From contig NZ_JZTW01000011.1 in NCBI RefSeq assembly GCF_000962805.1, forward strand, positions 62,001 through 126,000: 64,000 nt of DNA, written 5' to 3'. Positions 53,938 through 62,737 of this stretch are shown here, one piece after another. The DNA is from Pseudarthrobacter chlorophenolicus (lineage in GTDB: Bacteria > Actinomycetota > Actinomycetes > Actinomycetales > Micrococcaceae). The stretch's first letter is position 1; the number at the start of each line of letters is the position of its first letter. Made by a program: the position numbers and the translations under genes. The notes under the pieces were generated by a model. It was not told where the DNA came from. It searched no databases and saw nothing but the letters and a program-made list of their open reading frames with translations.

Positions 53938-55693
53938 AAACCACCCCGCGAAACGCCGCTTCCGCTGGACGCCCGGCCTCGTCCTCGGCATCGTCCTGAT
54001 GACCGCGATGGTACTGGTGGGCCTCCTTGCGCCCCTGTTCCTCTCTGATGCCGCCGAAAAGCTCACAGCCAACCCGTCCCAGGGGCCCGGGCCCGGGCAC
54101 TGGCTCGGCACAGACGACTTCGGCCGGGACGTGCTGGCGCGCTCCCTGGTGGCCACCCGGCTCACGCTGCTGATGACCGCTGCGGCCACGGTGATCGCCG
54201 TCGTCGGCGGCATCCTCATTGGCACATTCATCTGGCTGGCGCCGCCCAGGATCCGCAACGCTGTCCTCCGCGTCATCGACGCCGCCGTCGCGTACCCCAG
54301 CCTGATCTTCGCCCTTCTTATCGCCGCGATCCTGGGGCAGGGCGCATGGTCCGCAGTGCTTGCCATCGCCATTGCCAGCATCCCGGCGTTCGCCCGCCTC
54401 ACCGCCAACATGGCAGCCTCGATCTCACAGCGGAACTACGTTTCCACCGCGCGGCTGCTCGGAGTCCCCGGTCCCCGGATCATCACCCGGCATATGCTGC
54501 CCAACATGGCCGAGCCGCTGCTGGTGCTGACCGCCACGGTGTTCGCCACCACCCTGATCGAGCTCTCCAGCCTGTCGTTCATCGGCCTCGGCGTCCAGAA
54601 CCCCGAGTACGACTTCGGCCGCCTCCTCAACGAGTCCCTGGTCAACATCTACTCGCAGCCGCTCCAGGCCGTGATGCCCTCGATCATGATCACCGTGGCG
54701 GGCCTGAGCGCCATGCTCATCGGCGACGGGCTGGCCGCGGCCACCGACCCCCGGGGCGGACGGAAGTTTGGCAGTGTCAAGACAGCTTCTGAAGTGCCGG
54801 CCTCGCTGCGGGCGGACACCCAGTCGCTGGTGGAGGTGAACAACCTCACGGTCAGCACGCCCAACGGCGTCCCGCTGGTCAAGGGCGTCTCCCTGAGCAT
54901 CCATCCCGGCGAAGTGGTGGGCCTGGTGGGCGAGTCCGGGTCCGGCAAGTCGCTCACCGCCATGTCCATCGCCGGATTGCTGCCCGAGGAGCTCACCGTC
55001 ACGGCGCACTCGCTGCGGCTGGGCGAGCTGGACCTGCGGAAGAAGAACGATCCGCGCACGCTGGCCACGTCCATCGGGCTTGTCTACCAGGACCCCGGGA
55101 CCAGCTTCAACCCCGCGTTGCGGATCGGCTCCCAGCTGACCGAGGTCAGCCGGGTCCATCTCCGGCAGTCCAGGAAGGCGGCCTACGGAAGGATGGTCAA
55201 AGCCCTGGCGGACATCCGCATCACCCAGCCGGAAACCCGGATGGGCCAGCACCCGCACGAACTCTCCGGCGGCATGCTGCAGCGCGCCATGATCGCTTCC
55301 ACCCTGGTTACCGACCCGCGGCTGATCATCGCCGATGAGCCCACCACGGCGTTGGACGTCACCGTCCAGGCGGACGTCCTGCGGCAGTTCCGCACCATCA
55401 ACAGGGAAATGGGCACCGCGATGCTGTTCATTTCCCACGACATCGGCGTGGTGCAGGCCCTGTGCGACAAAGTCATAGTGATGAACGGAGGAAAGATCCT
55501 CGAACGCCTCACCGGCGCACAGCTGGCGGCCGGCGATGTCCGGCACCCCTACACCAAGGCATTGCTTGCCGCGACGCCGAGCATCGCCGAGCGGAAAGCC
55601 GAACTTGTCTCCGTCCGGGCCGAGGACTTTACCTACGACGAGGTTCCCGATGAGGTTCCGTCAACCGCAGTGCTTTCGGAAGGAAAAGAGTAG
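53930..55693 (+). CDS. Fused permease (DppC type) and ATPase (DppD type)
   Basis: A 587-aa chain. Residues about 1-275 are the second permease (GLVLGIVLMTAMVLVGLLAP, GTDDFGRDVLARSLVATRLT, PAFARLTANMA). Residues about 300-580 are the ABC ATPase (Walker A GLVGESGSGKSLTAM, signature LSGGMLQRAMI, Walker B LIIADEPTTALDVT, switch His in FISHDI), ending with an acidic tail. In most oligopeptide transporters these are two genes. The join lies around TDPRGGRKFGSVKTASEVPA. No stop separates the parts, so it is a true fusion. It starts with AGGGGGAAAGTCAC upstream. Confidence 0.88.
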   Translation: MAENHPAKRRFRWTPGLVLGIVLMTAMVLVGLLAPLFLSDAAEKLTANPSQGPGPGHWLGTDDFGRDVLARSLVATRLTLLMTAAATVIAVVGGILIGTFIWLAPPRIRNAVLRVIDAAVAYPSLIFALLIAAILGQGAWSAVLAIAIASIPAFARLTANMAASISQRNYVSTARLLGVPGPRIITRHMLPNMAEPLLVLTATVFATTLIELSSLSFIGLGVQNPEYDFGRLLNESLVNIYSQPLQAVMPSIMITVAGLSAMLIGDGLAAATDPRGGRKFGSVKTASEVPASLRADTQSLVEVNNLTVSTPNGVPLVKGVSLSIHPGEVVGLVGESGSGKSLTAMSIAGLLPEELTVTAHSLRLGELDLRKKNDPRTLATSIGLVYQDPGTSFNPALRIGSQLTEVSRVHLRQSRKAAYGRMVKALADIRITQPETRMGQHPHELSGGMLQRAMIASTLVTDPRLIIADEPTTALDVTVQADVLRQFRTINREMGTAMLFISHDIGVVQALCDKVIVMNGGKILERLTGAQLAAGDVRHPYTKALLAATPSIAERKAELVSVRAEDFTYDEVPDEVPSTAVLSEGKE

Positions 55694-55698
55694 CCGCC

Positions 55699-56520
55699 AT
55701 GACAAGCTCTGTTACGCCCGCAACCCCCGTCCTGGAAGTCCGCGACCTCGAGGTCACCTTCGGTTCCGGGCACTCCGCAGCGAAAGTCCTCAAAGGCGTC
55801 TCCACCGCCATCCTCCGGGGCAAGACACTGGGCATCGTCGGAGAATCCGGCTCGGGCAAGTCCACCCTGGCCAAAGCCATTGTGGGGCTGAACCCCGTCA
55901 GCGCCGGAAGCATTGCCGTCAACGGCAAGGACGTCTCGCGGATGTCCGCTGCAGAACGCCGGGCCATGCGGCGGGAAGTCCAAATGATCCCCCAGGACCC
56001 TTACTCGTCCTTGAATCCCCGCCGCACCATCGGCCAGACCCTGGCGGAGGCGATCGACCCGGTCCGCTCCAACCCGCGGCTGCACACCGACAGGATTACG
56101 CACTGGTTGTCCACCATCCGGCTGGACCCCGACGTGGCCACCAGGTACCCGCACGAGTTCTCAGGCGGGCAGCGGCAACGCATAGCCATCGCCCGCGCCC
56201 TGGCGGTGGAACCCCGGCTGATCATTGCCGACGAAATCACCTCAGCCCTGGATCTCTCCGTGCAGGCTGAAATCCTCAACCTCATCAGCCGGCTACGCAC
56301 CGAACTGGACCTGACCATGGCATTTATCTCCCATGACCTGGACGTGGTGCATCACGTCAGTGACGACATCATGGTGCTTTTCCACGGCGAGGTAGTGGAA
56401 CTCGGTGACGTGGACAGCGTCTACGGCGCACCCCGGCACCCCTACACCCGTAAGCTGATCGATTCTGTGCCCGGCGGACCGGGGTTCGACATCGGCGAGC
56501 GCCGCCAGGCAGCGGCGTAG
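55699..56520 (+). CDS. ABC transporter ATPase (DppF/OppF type)
   Basis: A 273-aa ATPase: Walker A GIVGESGSGKSTLAKAIVG, signature EFSGGQRQRIAIARALAVEP, Walker B LIIADEITSALDLSVQ (Ile in place of the usual Pro in ADEPTSALD) and switch FISHDLDVVHHV. It pairs with the ATPase half of the previous protein. The C-terminal HPYTRKLIDSVPGG is the oligopeptide-transporter signature. Fourth and last gene of the operon, ending at a long hairpin terminator. Confidence 0.88.
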   Translation: MTSSVTPATPVLEVRDLEVTFGSGHSAAKVLKGVSTAILRGKTLGIVGESGSGKSTLAKAIVGLNPVSAGSIAVNGKDVSRMSAAERRAMRREVQMIPQDPYSSLNPRRTIGQTLAEAIDPVRSNPRLHTDRITHWLSTIRLDPDVATRYPHEFSGGQRQRIAIARALAVEPRLIIADEITSALDLSVQAEILNLISRLRTELDLTMAFISHDLDVVHHVSDDIMVLFHGEVVELGDVDSVYGAPRHPYTRKLIDSVPGGPGFDIGERRQAAA

Positions 56521-56547
56521 GGGCACCCGCCATACCAGGCCGCAGTG

Positions 56548-56577
56548 GTTGCGGTTCCGGACACCCGGAACCGCAAC
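56548..56577. terminator. Bidirectional terminator between the ABC operon and gntK
   Basis: Arms 56548-56560 and 56565-56577 (GTTGCGGTTCCGG and its complement) with loop ACAC. An outer stem pairs GCCGCAG near 56539 with CTGCGGC at 56581. Lies between the convergent ABC ATPase and gluconokinase genes. Confidence 0.8.
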
Positions 56578-56612
56578 GGCTGCGGCCTGCCGTGTTTAGG
56601 GCGGCGAAACGC

Positions 56613-57161
56613 CTAGCCGCCCGCCGTCGTCGTTATTGCTGCTCCTGCCATGTCCCGGACAGCTGCGGCAGCGGCTCCTGCGAGCTCATTTGGCGACAGG
56701 CGGATGTCGAGCAGGATGTGCCGTTCGTCGGCGCCAAGCGGTTCCAGTGCCTCAAGTTGTGAAGCCAGCAGGGAGGCAGGCATGAACTCGTGGTCACGGG
56801 CCGCCATCCGGTGAGCCAGCGTATCCATGGCCCCGTCAAGGTGCACGAACAACACCTCCGGGGCATGATGGCGCAGAACATCCCGGTAGCGCCGTTTCAA
56901 GGCTGAACACGCGATGATTACCCCGCGTCCCTTGTCCGAACCGGACTGCAGCTCCAGTCCAATCGCCTGGAGCCAAGGTGCGCGGTCCTCGTCATTCAGC
57001 GGACTGCCCGCTCCCATCTTCACCTTGTTCGCGGCCGGGTGAAGATCGTCGCCGTCGATGAAGGTCACCCCCAGCGCCCGGCCCAGCAGGGAACCAACCG
57101 TTGACTTGCCGGACCCCGAGACGCCCATCACCACCATGGGCGGGCAGCTGTTAGCACTCAT
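56613..57161 (-). CDS. gntK: Gluconokinase (GntK type)
   Basis: A 182-aa kinase with VVMGVSGSGKSTVGSLLG (Walker A), FIDGDDLHPAANKVKMGAG, PLNDEDRAPWL and CSALKRRYRDVLR, the hallmarks of thermoresistant gluconokinase. It phosphorylates gluconate to 6-phosphogluconate, completing the L-idonate route from idnD and idnO. The ATG at 57161 has GGAGG about eight bases upstream. The operator at 57222-57237 covers its promoter, so it belongs to the same regulon as the idn genes and the pxp operon. Confidence 0.9.
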   Translation of the reverse strand: MSANSCPPMVVMGVSGSGKSTVGSLLGRALGVTFIDGDDLHPAANKVKMGAGSPLNDEDRAPWLQAIGLELQSGSDKGRGVIIACSALKRRYRDVLRHHAPEVLFVHLDGAMDTLAHRMAARDHEFMPASLLASQLEALEPLGADERHILLDIRLSPNELAGAAAAAVRDMAGAAITTTAGG

Positions 57162-57221
57162 TTGAATTGCCTCCGTTGAACTCTTGCCTGCATCTGCACG
57201 AAGTGCGATGATTGTCACACA

Positions 57222-57258
57222 TGAGAAAAGTTTCTCAGATTGGCGGCGGGGACGTCAA
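57222..57258 (-). promoter_or_regulatory. Promoter-operator of gntK
   Basis: On the minus strand TTGACG (57258-57253), 18-bp spacer, GAAACT (57234-57229). TGAGAAAAGTTTCTCA (57222-57237) is a perfect palindrome in its 7-bp arms and covers the -10 box. It is also 79 bp upstream of the divergent 2-hydroxyacid dehydrogenase start, so it could control both. Confidence 0.78.
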
Positions 57259-57315
57259 CGGATTTTTCGTTCGACGCCGCTCCATCTGGGTCCAACTATC
57301 AACGAGGCGCACCCA

Positions 57316-58257
57316 ATGCAGACAGTTCGTACCATCACCTTCCCGGACCGGGAACTGCTCGCCAAGCTCCAGCCACTGCCGGCCGGTATCGAGGCCGCAG
57401 TTTGGGACTTGAAGTCTGAGCCGGAGGGAGTTGACCTGCCCGGGATCGACGGCGTGATCCTGCCCTACATTGATGCCTCCGCCGTCCTGGGCTCGCTGGC
57501 CGAGGCGCCCAACCTGAAGTTCGTCCAGACACAGTCCACGGGCTTCGACGGCGTTCCGGAAGCGGCCGGCCCCGCGGCTGCGGTGTCCAGCGCCTCCGGC
57601 GTCCATGCCGCAGCCACGGCAGAACTCGCCATTGGCCTGATCATCGCGAAACTCCGCGGCATCGACGAAGCGGTACGCAACCAGCAGACAGGGACCTGGA
57701 AGCCGCAGCGCCGGTCCTCGCTGGCAGACCGCAGGGTGCTGCTGGTCGGCGTTGGCGGAATCGGCCACGAGATAGCCCGGCGCCTGGAGCCCTTCGAGGT
57801 GGAGATCACCCGCGTGGGAAGCTCCGCCCGGGACGACAGCGAAGGGTACATCCACGCCTCAACCGAACTTGAAGCGCTGGCCGCAACCCACGACATCCTG
57901 GTGGCCGTGACCCCGCTGAACCAGCACACGCACCAACTGGTCAACGCCGCCGTCCTGGCAGCACTTCCGGACGGCGCCCTGGTGGTCAACGTGGGCCGCG
58001 GGCCCGTGGTGGACACTGCGGCGCTCACCGCAGAAGTCGTCGCGGGCCGGCTGCACTGCGCCCTGGACGTGGTCGACCCGGAACCGCTGCCGGCCGACCA
58101 CCCGCTATGGGCCAGCCCCAACGCCCTGATCACCCCGCATATCGGAGGCAACGCTTCAGCCTTTGAGCCGCGAATCGTGAAGTTTCTGGCCGCGCAGCTG
58201 GCAACCCTGGCCAGTGGCGGCAGGCCGGCCAACCTTGTCCAGGAAGGGCGGCTCTGA
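57316..58257 (+). CDS. D-isomer specific 2-hydroxyacid dehydrogenase
   Basis: A 313-aa dehydrogenase. NAD-binding RRVLLVGVGGIGHEIARRLE, Arg in NVGRGPVVDTAALTAEV, Glu in VVDPEPLPADHPLW and His in TPHIGGNASAF form the family's Arg-Glu-His site. It may be a 2-ketogluconate or glyoxylate/hydroxypyruvate reductase; specificity is not certain. The ATG at 57316 follows GAGGCGCACCC. Divergent from gntK with the shared operator between. Confidence 0.85.
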   Translation: MQTVRTITFPDRELLAKLQPLPAGIEAAVWDLKSEPEGVDLPGIDGVILPYIDASAVLGSLAEAPNLKFVQTQSTGFDGVPEAAGPAAAVSSASGVHAAATAELAIGLIIAKLRGIDEAVRNQQTGTWKPQRRSSLADRRVLLVGVGGIGHEIARRLEPFEVEITRVGSSARDDSEGYIHASTELEALAATHDILVAVTPLNQHTHQLVNAAVLAALPDGALVVNVGRGPVVDTAALTAEVVAGRLHCALDVVDPEPLPADHPLWASPNALITPHIGGNASAFEPRIVKFLAAQLATLASGGRPANLVQEGRL

Positions 58258-58706
58258 CAGCCGCTTGGTCCGGGGACCTTTTGCTGGTGCTTCGCCCCTG
58301 AACCAATCCCCACCCCGCCCATTGACCCATCCGACGCAGAATTGATGACAGTCATGAAAAGCAGAGCCCTCGTCCATCGGAAGTTTGAAGACCGTGTGGG
58401 GCCCATCCTCCCCCGTGGCGCACAGATGCCACAGGACGGACCGGCCCCCGCCATGGCAGGCCGGGCGCCGGCAGTGGGGATCAAGGACACGTCGGTTGGG
58501 GATTACGGCAGAGGTGCCGCAGAGGCGGCAGCCTTCGGCCCGACTGGTGGCTACCGCTGAATGATGCTGGGGGTAGGCCGGGGGGCGATTATGAAGCCCG
58601 CCGCTCATAAGCCCCCGTGGATTCTGACCTGAATCCAAGGCAGGCACTTATTAGGTTGCTCGACTCCTCGCCCCCTTCATTCTTCATGGGAATAGATCCT
58701 GAGCGC
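58258..58706. other. Gene-poor stretch, no supported gene
   Basis: About 450 bp between the dehydrogenase and the OYE promoter region. Frames of 72 codons (plus strand) and 163 codons (minus strand, Cys/His-rich) exist but have no RBS, overlap each other and show no recognisable family. No terminator, repeat or RNA was identified with confidence. Confidence 0.45.
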
Positions 58707-58720
58707 ACTCAGTTATGAGT
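58707..58720 (+). promoter_or_regulatory. TetR-type operator, copy 1
   Basis: ACTCAGTTATGAGT, a 14-bp palindrome (5-bp arms ACTCA/TGAGT with 4-bp centre). The OYE start is 105 bp downstream. Copies 2 and 3 lie at 60756 and 63582. Confidence 0.65.
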
Positions 58721-58824
58721 GTAATCACCGACGCATGGATGCGCAGCAAACCTGAGCCTCCATGACAGCCACGTGGCTGGACAGCGGTGATGCACTGATA
58801 CATCGAACGCAAAAGGACCACTCC

Positions 58825-59901
58825 ATGACCCTTTCCGCACTATGGCAACCTTTGACTCTTGGCCGCCTTGACCTGTCCCACCGGCTGGCACTGGCACCCA
58901 TGACCCGCAACCGTTCCAATCCGGATGGCACGCCGGGCAGCCTTGTGGCCGAGTACTACGGCCAGCGCGCCTCCCTGGGATTGATCATCACAGAGGGCAC
59001 GCAGCCTTCTCCAGACGGTCAGGGCTACGCGAACACGCCGGGAATCTACACGCCCGGGCATGTAGCTGGCTGGCGAAACGTCACAGAAGCAGTCCATGCG
59101 GAAGGCGGGGCGGTGTTCATCCAGCTGATGCATGCGGGACGCATGTCCCACCCGGACAACACTCCCCACCACCGCCAGCCCGTAGCACCGTCAGCCATTT
59201 CCGCCGGGCAGGACATCTTCACGCCGAACGGGCCTCAAAAGACGCCGACACCAAGGACGCTGAGTGCGGCTGACATCCGGGCCACCATTGATGACTTCCG
59301 CCACGCCGCCGCATCGGCCATCGCAGCCGGCGCGGACGGAGTGGAAATCCATGGGGCTAACGGTTACCTCCTGCACCAGTTCCTCTCCCCCAACGCAAAC
59401 CACCGCACCGACGCCTATGGCGGAACGATAGAGAACCGCTCGCGGTTCGTGATCGAACTCGCAGAGGCCATAGCCGAGGAAATCGGAGCCGACAGGGTTG
59501 GCATTCGCCTCTCCCCCGCCATGCCCCTGGGCGGAATCGACGAAGGAGACACCGAGAGCGTCCGCGCCCAATACCGGCACCTGGTCGGCGAACTTGCGTC
59601 CCTGAACCTGGCATACCTGCATCTTCACCATGTAGGCGACGACGAACTGCTCCGCACCCTCAGGAAGATGTGGCCGACGGCGGTACTTGTAGTCCGCTAC
59701 GGACGGAACCGCGAGCAGATCGCCGACGACGTCGCGGCCGGCTTTGCGGACGTGGCCCCGTTGGGCCGTTTCGCCCTGGCCAATCCCGACATCGTTGAGC
59801 GCCTGCGCCTAAACGCCCCGTTGAACGAGGTGGATCCCAGCACCCTCTACGTCGGCGGGGCAACCGGGTACACCGACTACCCGGCCCTTGCCCACTCCTA
59901 A
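58825..59901 (+). CDS. Old yellow enzyme family NADH:flavin oxidoreductase / alkene reductase
   Basis: A 358-aa FMN enzyme. LALAPMTRNRSNPDGTPG, QLMHAGRMSHP, the substrate-binding His-Asn pair in VEIHGANGYLLHQFLSPNAN, and HRTDAYGGTIENRSRFVIEL are hallmarks of OYE/NemA-type ene-reductases, which reduce activated C=C bonds. RBS AAAAGGACCACTCC before the ATG. First of a series (OYE, SDR, MDR, hydrolase, unknown, TetR) bearing copies of the ACTCA-N4-TGAGT operator, which suggests response to electrophiles or quinones (inference). Confidence 0.9.
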   Translation: MTLSALWQPLTLGRLDLSHRLALAPMTRNRSNPDGTPGSLVAEYYGQRASLGLIITEGTQPSPDGQGYANTPGIYTPGHVAGWRNVTEAVHAEGGAVFIQLMHAGRMSHPDNTPHHRQPVAPSAISAGQDIFTPNGPQKTPTPRTLSAADIRATIDDFRHAAASAIAAGADGVEIHGANGYLLHQFLSPNANHRTDAYGGTIENRSRFVIELAEAIAEEIGADRVGIRLSPAMPLGGIDEGDTESVRAQYRHLVGELASLNLAYLHLHHVGDDELLRTLRKMWPTAVLVVRYGRNREQIADDVAAGFADVAPLGRFALANPDIVERLRLNAPLNEVDPSTLYVGGATGYTDYPALAHS

Positions 59902-59959
59902 TCCCGCCCTATCCCGGCCGACCGGCGCGGATGGAAAATCACCACAGAAAGTTCTTGAA

Positions 59960-60670
59960 ATGCACTCACTCCATGGAGCAGTCGTCTTCGTCACCGGCGC
60001 AAACGGCGGCATCGGAACCCACTTCGTCCACGCGGCCCTGGCGCGCGGCGCCAGCAAGGTCTATGCGACCGCACGCACGCCCCGGACCTGGGAGGACGAA
60101 CGCATCGTCCCACTGACCCTGGACATCACAGACCCGGCGTCAATACAGGCCGCCGTCGAGACTGCAGGCGATGTCACAGTACTGATCAACAACGCTGGAG
60201 CGTCCGTGGCAACTTTCGGCATCCTGAGCCATACGGATGAGGAGATCCGCACCAACGTGGAGACGAACTTCCTCGGCCCCCTCTTCCTGGCCCGCGCTTT
60301 CGCGCCGATCCTCTCAGCCAAGGAAAACGCCGCGATCATCGACATCCACTCCGCCATGAGCTGGTACGCCGTCGGTGGCATCTACAGTGCCACCAAGGCC
60401 GCACTCTGGTCGGCAACCAACTCGTTGCGCCTGGAACTCGCCCCTGCAGGCGTCCATGTGGTGGGCGTCCATGTCGGCTATGTCGATACGGCGATGGCCG
60501 CACACGCCACCGACCCCAAGATGGACCCTGCCGAACTGGTGACTACGGTACTGAACGCCGTCGAAGCCGGCGAGTATGAAGTTCTCGCCGACGAGACATC
60601 GGTGCAGCTCAAGGCCGGGCTCAGCGCCCCCATCGAGGCGGTCTACCCGCAACTTGCGGCCAGCAAGTAG
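59960..60670 (+). CDS. Short-chain dehydrogenase/reductase
   Basis: A 236-aa SDR: VVFVTGANGGIGTHFVHAAL, LINNAGASVATFG, Ser in IIDIHSAMSWYAVGG and Tyr/Lys in IYSATKAALWSAT. A compact, single-domain enzyme typical of carbonyl-reducing SDRs. The ATG at 59960 is used; no strong RBS is seen but the family motif begins immediately after. It follows OYE by 58 bp, so they are probably cotranscribed, and ends at a terminator. Confidence 0.88.
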   Translation: MHSLHGAVVFVTGANGGIGTHFVHAALARGASKVYATARTPRTWEDERIVPLTLDITDPASIQAAVETAGDVTVLINNAGASVATFGILSHTDEEIRTNVETNFLGPLFLARAFAPILSAKENAAIIDIHSAMSWYAVGGIYSATKAALWSATNSLRLELAPAGVHVVGVHVGYVDTAMAAHATDPKMDPAELVTTVLNAVEAGEYEVLADETSVQLKAGLSAPIEAVYPQLAASK

Positions 60671-60684
60671 TAGCAACAACTGCC

Positions 60685-60721
60685 GCACCGTGGTGATGCG
60701 GCCACCCCGTCACCACGGTGC
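60685..60721 (+). terminator. Rho-independent terminator after the OYE-SDR pair
   Basis: GCACCGTGGTGA (60685-60696) pairs perfectly with 60710-60721, followed by ATTTT. It separates the OYE-SDR pair from the MDR-hydrolase unit. Confidence 0.8.
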
Positions 60722-60735
60722 ATTTTCATCACCTC

Positions 60736-60769
60736 TTGACATAAAAAATGAGTTCACTCATAATTGAGT
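60736..60769 (+). promoter_or_regulatory. Promoter with TetR-type operator, copy 2
   Basis: TTGACA (60736-60741), 17-bp spacer, CATAAT (60759-60764): a near-consensus sigma-70 promoter. ACTCATAATTGAGT (60756-60769) covers the -10 box, as expected for a TetR-type repressor. The MDR ATG is at 60800. Confidence 0.8.
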
Positions 60770-60799
60770 TAAGTCATTCACTAGAAGGAGCTGCGCGGC

Positions 60800-61798
60800 A
60801 TGCGGGCATTCGTTATCAGCAAGTACAAAGGACCCCTCCAGGAAGCCGAGGTAGCCGAACCTGTCGTAGGCGAGCGGGACGTGCTGGTGCAGGTCCAGGC
60901 TGCCGGCCTGAATCAGTTGGACGAGAAGATCCGCTTGGGCGAGTTCAAGCAGATCCTTCCTTACAAGCTCCAACTGGTCCTCGGCAACGACGTCGCCGGC
61001 ACCGTATTGAGCGTCGGAAAGAAGGTGTCGGGGTTCAAGCCCGGTGATGCGGTTTACGCCCGTCCGCGCCAGGACCGCATCGGCACGTTCGCTGAACGCA
61101 TCGCCATTGCTGAGGACGACCTTGCGCTCAAGCCCGTATCGGCCAGCATGGAGGAAGCCGGCTCACTGCCCCTGGTGGCGCTCACGGCATGGCAGGCCCT
61201 CGTAGAACGCGGAAACGTGCAACCCGGGCAAAAAGTTCTCATCCATGCCGGCGCCGGCGGGGTCGGATCCATCGCCATCCAACTCGCCAAATATCTCGGC
61301 GCGACCGTTGCAACAACCGCCAGCAGTGCCAACGCCGACTTCGTGCGCGACCTCGGCGCCGACATCGTTATCGATTACCGCACTGCGGACTTCGAACAAC
61401 TCCTCAGCGGATATGATCTGGTTCTCGACAGCCTCGGAGGAGAGAACCTGCAGAAGTCCCTCCGTATCCTCAAGGCCGGTGGGAAGGCGATAGGTATTTC
61501 CGGCCCGCCCGACCCTGCGTTCGCACGCGCAGCAGGCCTCAATCCCCTGCTGCGCTTGGCGATCGCCGCACTCAGCAGCAAGATCCGCCGGCAGGCACGG
61601 AAGCTCCACGTCACCTATGAATTCCTCTTCATGCGCGCCAGCGGCGACCAACTGCGCCAGATCAGCGCCATGGTGGACGCCGGAGTACTGCGCCCCATGG
61701 TCGGAAAGGTTTTCACCTTCAGCCAGGCTCCTGAAGCACTGCAGTCCATGGCCGCAGGTGGATTCCGGGGCAAAGCTGTCCTCACCGTCACAAACTGA
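60800..61798 (+). CDS. NADP-dependent oxidoreductase, MDR superfamily (quinone reductase-like)
   Basis: A 332-aa zinc-free medium-chain reductase. VLGNDVAGTVLSVGKKVSGF, then GQKVLIHAGAGGVGSIAIQL (nucleotide-binding AGxGGVG) and ARAAGLNPLL. Related to quinone/alkenal reductases. RBS AGAAGGAGCTGCGCGGC. First gene behind a strong promoter covered by the operator, so it is the main target of the regulator at 63624. Confidence 0.9.
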   Translation: MRAFVISKYKGPLQEAEVAEPVVGERDVLVQVQAAGLNQLDEKIRLGEFKQILPYKLQLVLGNDVAGTVLSVGKKVSGFKPGDAVYARPRQDRIGTFAERIAIAEDDLALKPVSASMEEAGSLPLVALTAWQALVERGNVQPGQKVLIHAGAGGVGSIAIQLAKYLGATVATTASSANADFVRDLGADIVIDYRTADFEQLLSGYDLVLDSLGGENLQKSLRILKAGGKAIGISGPPDPAFARAAGLNPLLRLAIAALSSKIRRQARKLHVTYEFLFMRASGDQLRQISAMVDAGVLRPMVGKVFTFSQAPEALQSMAAGGFRGKAVLTVTN

Positions 61799-61847
61799 CC
61801 CACCGCCCGGCCATCTTCACCCACATGGACCAAGGAGAACGAACGCC

Positions 61848-62714
61848 ATGGACAACAACTACGCAGCACACGAACCGGCCATCACCTCCTACGCGAAGGC
61901 ACCTACCCGCAGCGTCACCGCCGGTGGCGTCAGTTACGCCTACCGCGAGCTGGGGCCTAAGGGCGGGATCCCGGTCATCTTCTTAGTCCACCTCGCAGCT
62001 ACATTGGACAACTGGGATCCAAGGATCATCGACGCCATCGCCAGGAACCGCCACGTCATCACCTTCGACCAGCCAGGTGTCGGCGCGTCCACCGGACACG
62101 TACCCGACAGCATCGAAGCAATGGCCGACGACGCCTACACCTTCATCAAGGCCCTCAGCTTCGAAAAGATAGACATCTTCTCCTTCTCATTGGGCGGCAT
62201 GATCGCCCAAGACCTGGTGGTCAAGCATCCCCGCCTCGTCCGAAAGCTCGTCCTGACCGGAACGGGTCCCCGTGGCGGCAAGGACATCGACAAGGTGATC
62301 GGCACCACCTACTGGGACATCCTCCGGGCAGCGCTCACCCGGTCCGATCCCAAGGAATTCCTGTTTTTCAATCGCAACTCCAACGGAAAGTCCGCTGCGA
62401 AAGCCTTCATTAAGCGCCTGCAGGAACGGACCGAGAACCGCGATAAGTCAATCAGCACCCGCGCATTCCAGACGCAGCTGAAGGCAATCCAAAAGTATGG
62501 CCGCTCGGCACCGTCAGACCTGTCCCACCTTGATCAGCCCACCCTGATCGCCAACGGCGACAATGACCGAATGGTGCCCTCGGGGCTCTCCGAAGACCTG
62601 CACCGCCGCATTCAAGGATCCGAACTTATCATCTACCCCGACGCCGGCCACGGCGGTATCTTCCAGAACCATGCCACATTCGCGCCCGCCGTCGTCGACT
62701 TCCTCACCCCCTGA
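61848..62714 (+). CDS. Alpha/beta hydrolase
   Basis: A 288-aa alpha/beta hydrolase. ELGPKGGIPVIFLVHLAATL, nucleophile elbow SFSLGGMIAQ, acid in NGDNDRMVPSG and His in DAGHGGIFQN complete the triad. Serine in the elbow (GxSxG is read as SFSLGG). RBS AAGGAGAACGAACGCC. It lies 49 bp after the MDR gene, so cotranscribed. Possible esterase or haloalkane-like enzyme; substrate unknown. Confidence 0.85.
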   Translation: MDNNYAAHEPAITSYAKAPTRSVTAGGVSYAYRELGPKGGIPVIFLVHLAATLDNWDPRIIDAIARNRHVITFDQPGVGASTGHVPDSIEAMADDAYTFIKALSFEKIDIFSFSLGGMIAQDLVVKHPRLVRKLVLTGTGPRGGKDIDKVIGTTYWDILRAALTRSDPKEFLFFNRNSNGKSAAKAFIKRLQERTENRDKSISTRAFQTQLKAIQKYGRSAPSDLSHLDQPTLIANGDNDRMVPSGLSEDLHRRIQGSELIIYPDAGHGGIFQNHATFAPAVVDFLTP

Positions 62715-62737
62715 CCACGCCCGCGAAAGAAGGCACC

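Noticed and set aside
58156-58647. Minus-strand 163-codon frame with several Cys and His
   Set aside because: No RBS, overlaps the end of the hydroxyacid dehydrogenase, and the spacing of Cys/His does not fit a known zinc or iron-sulfur motif.
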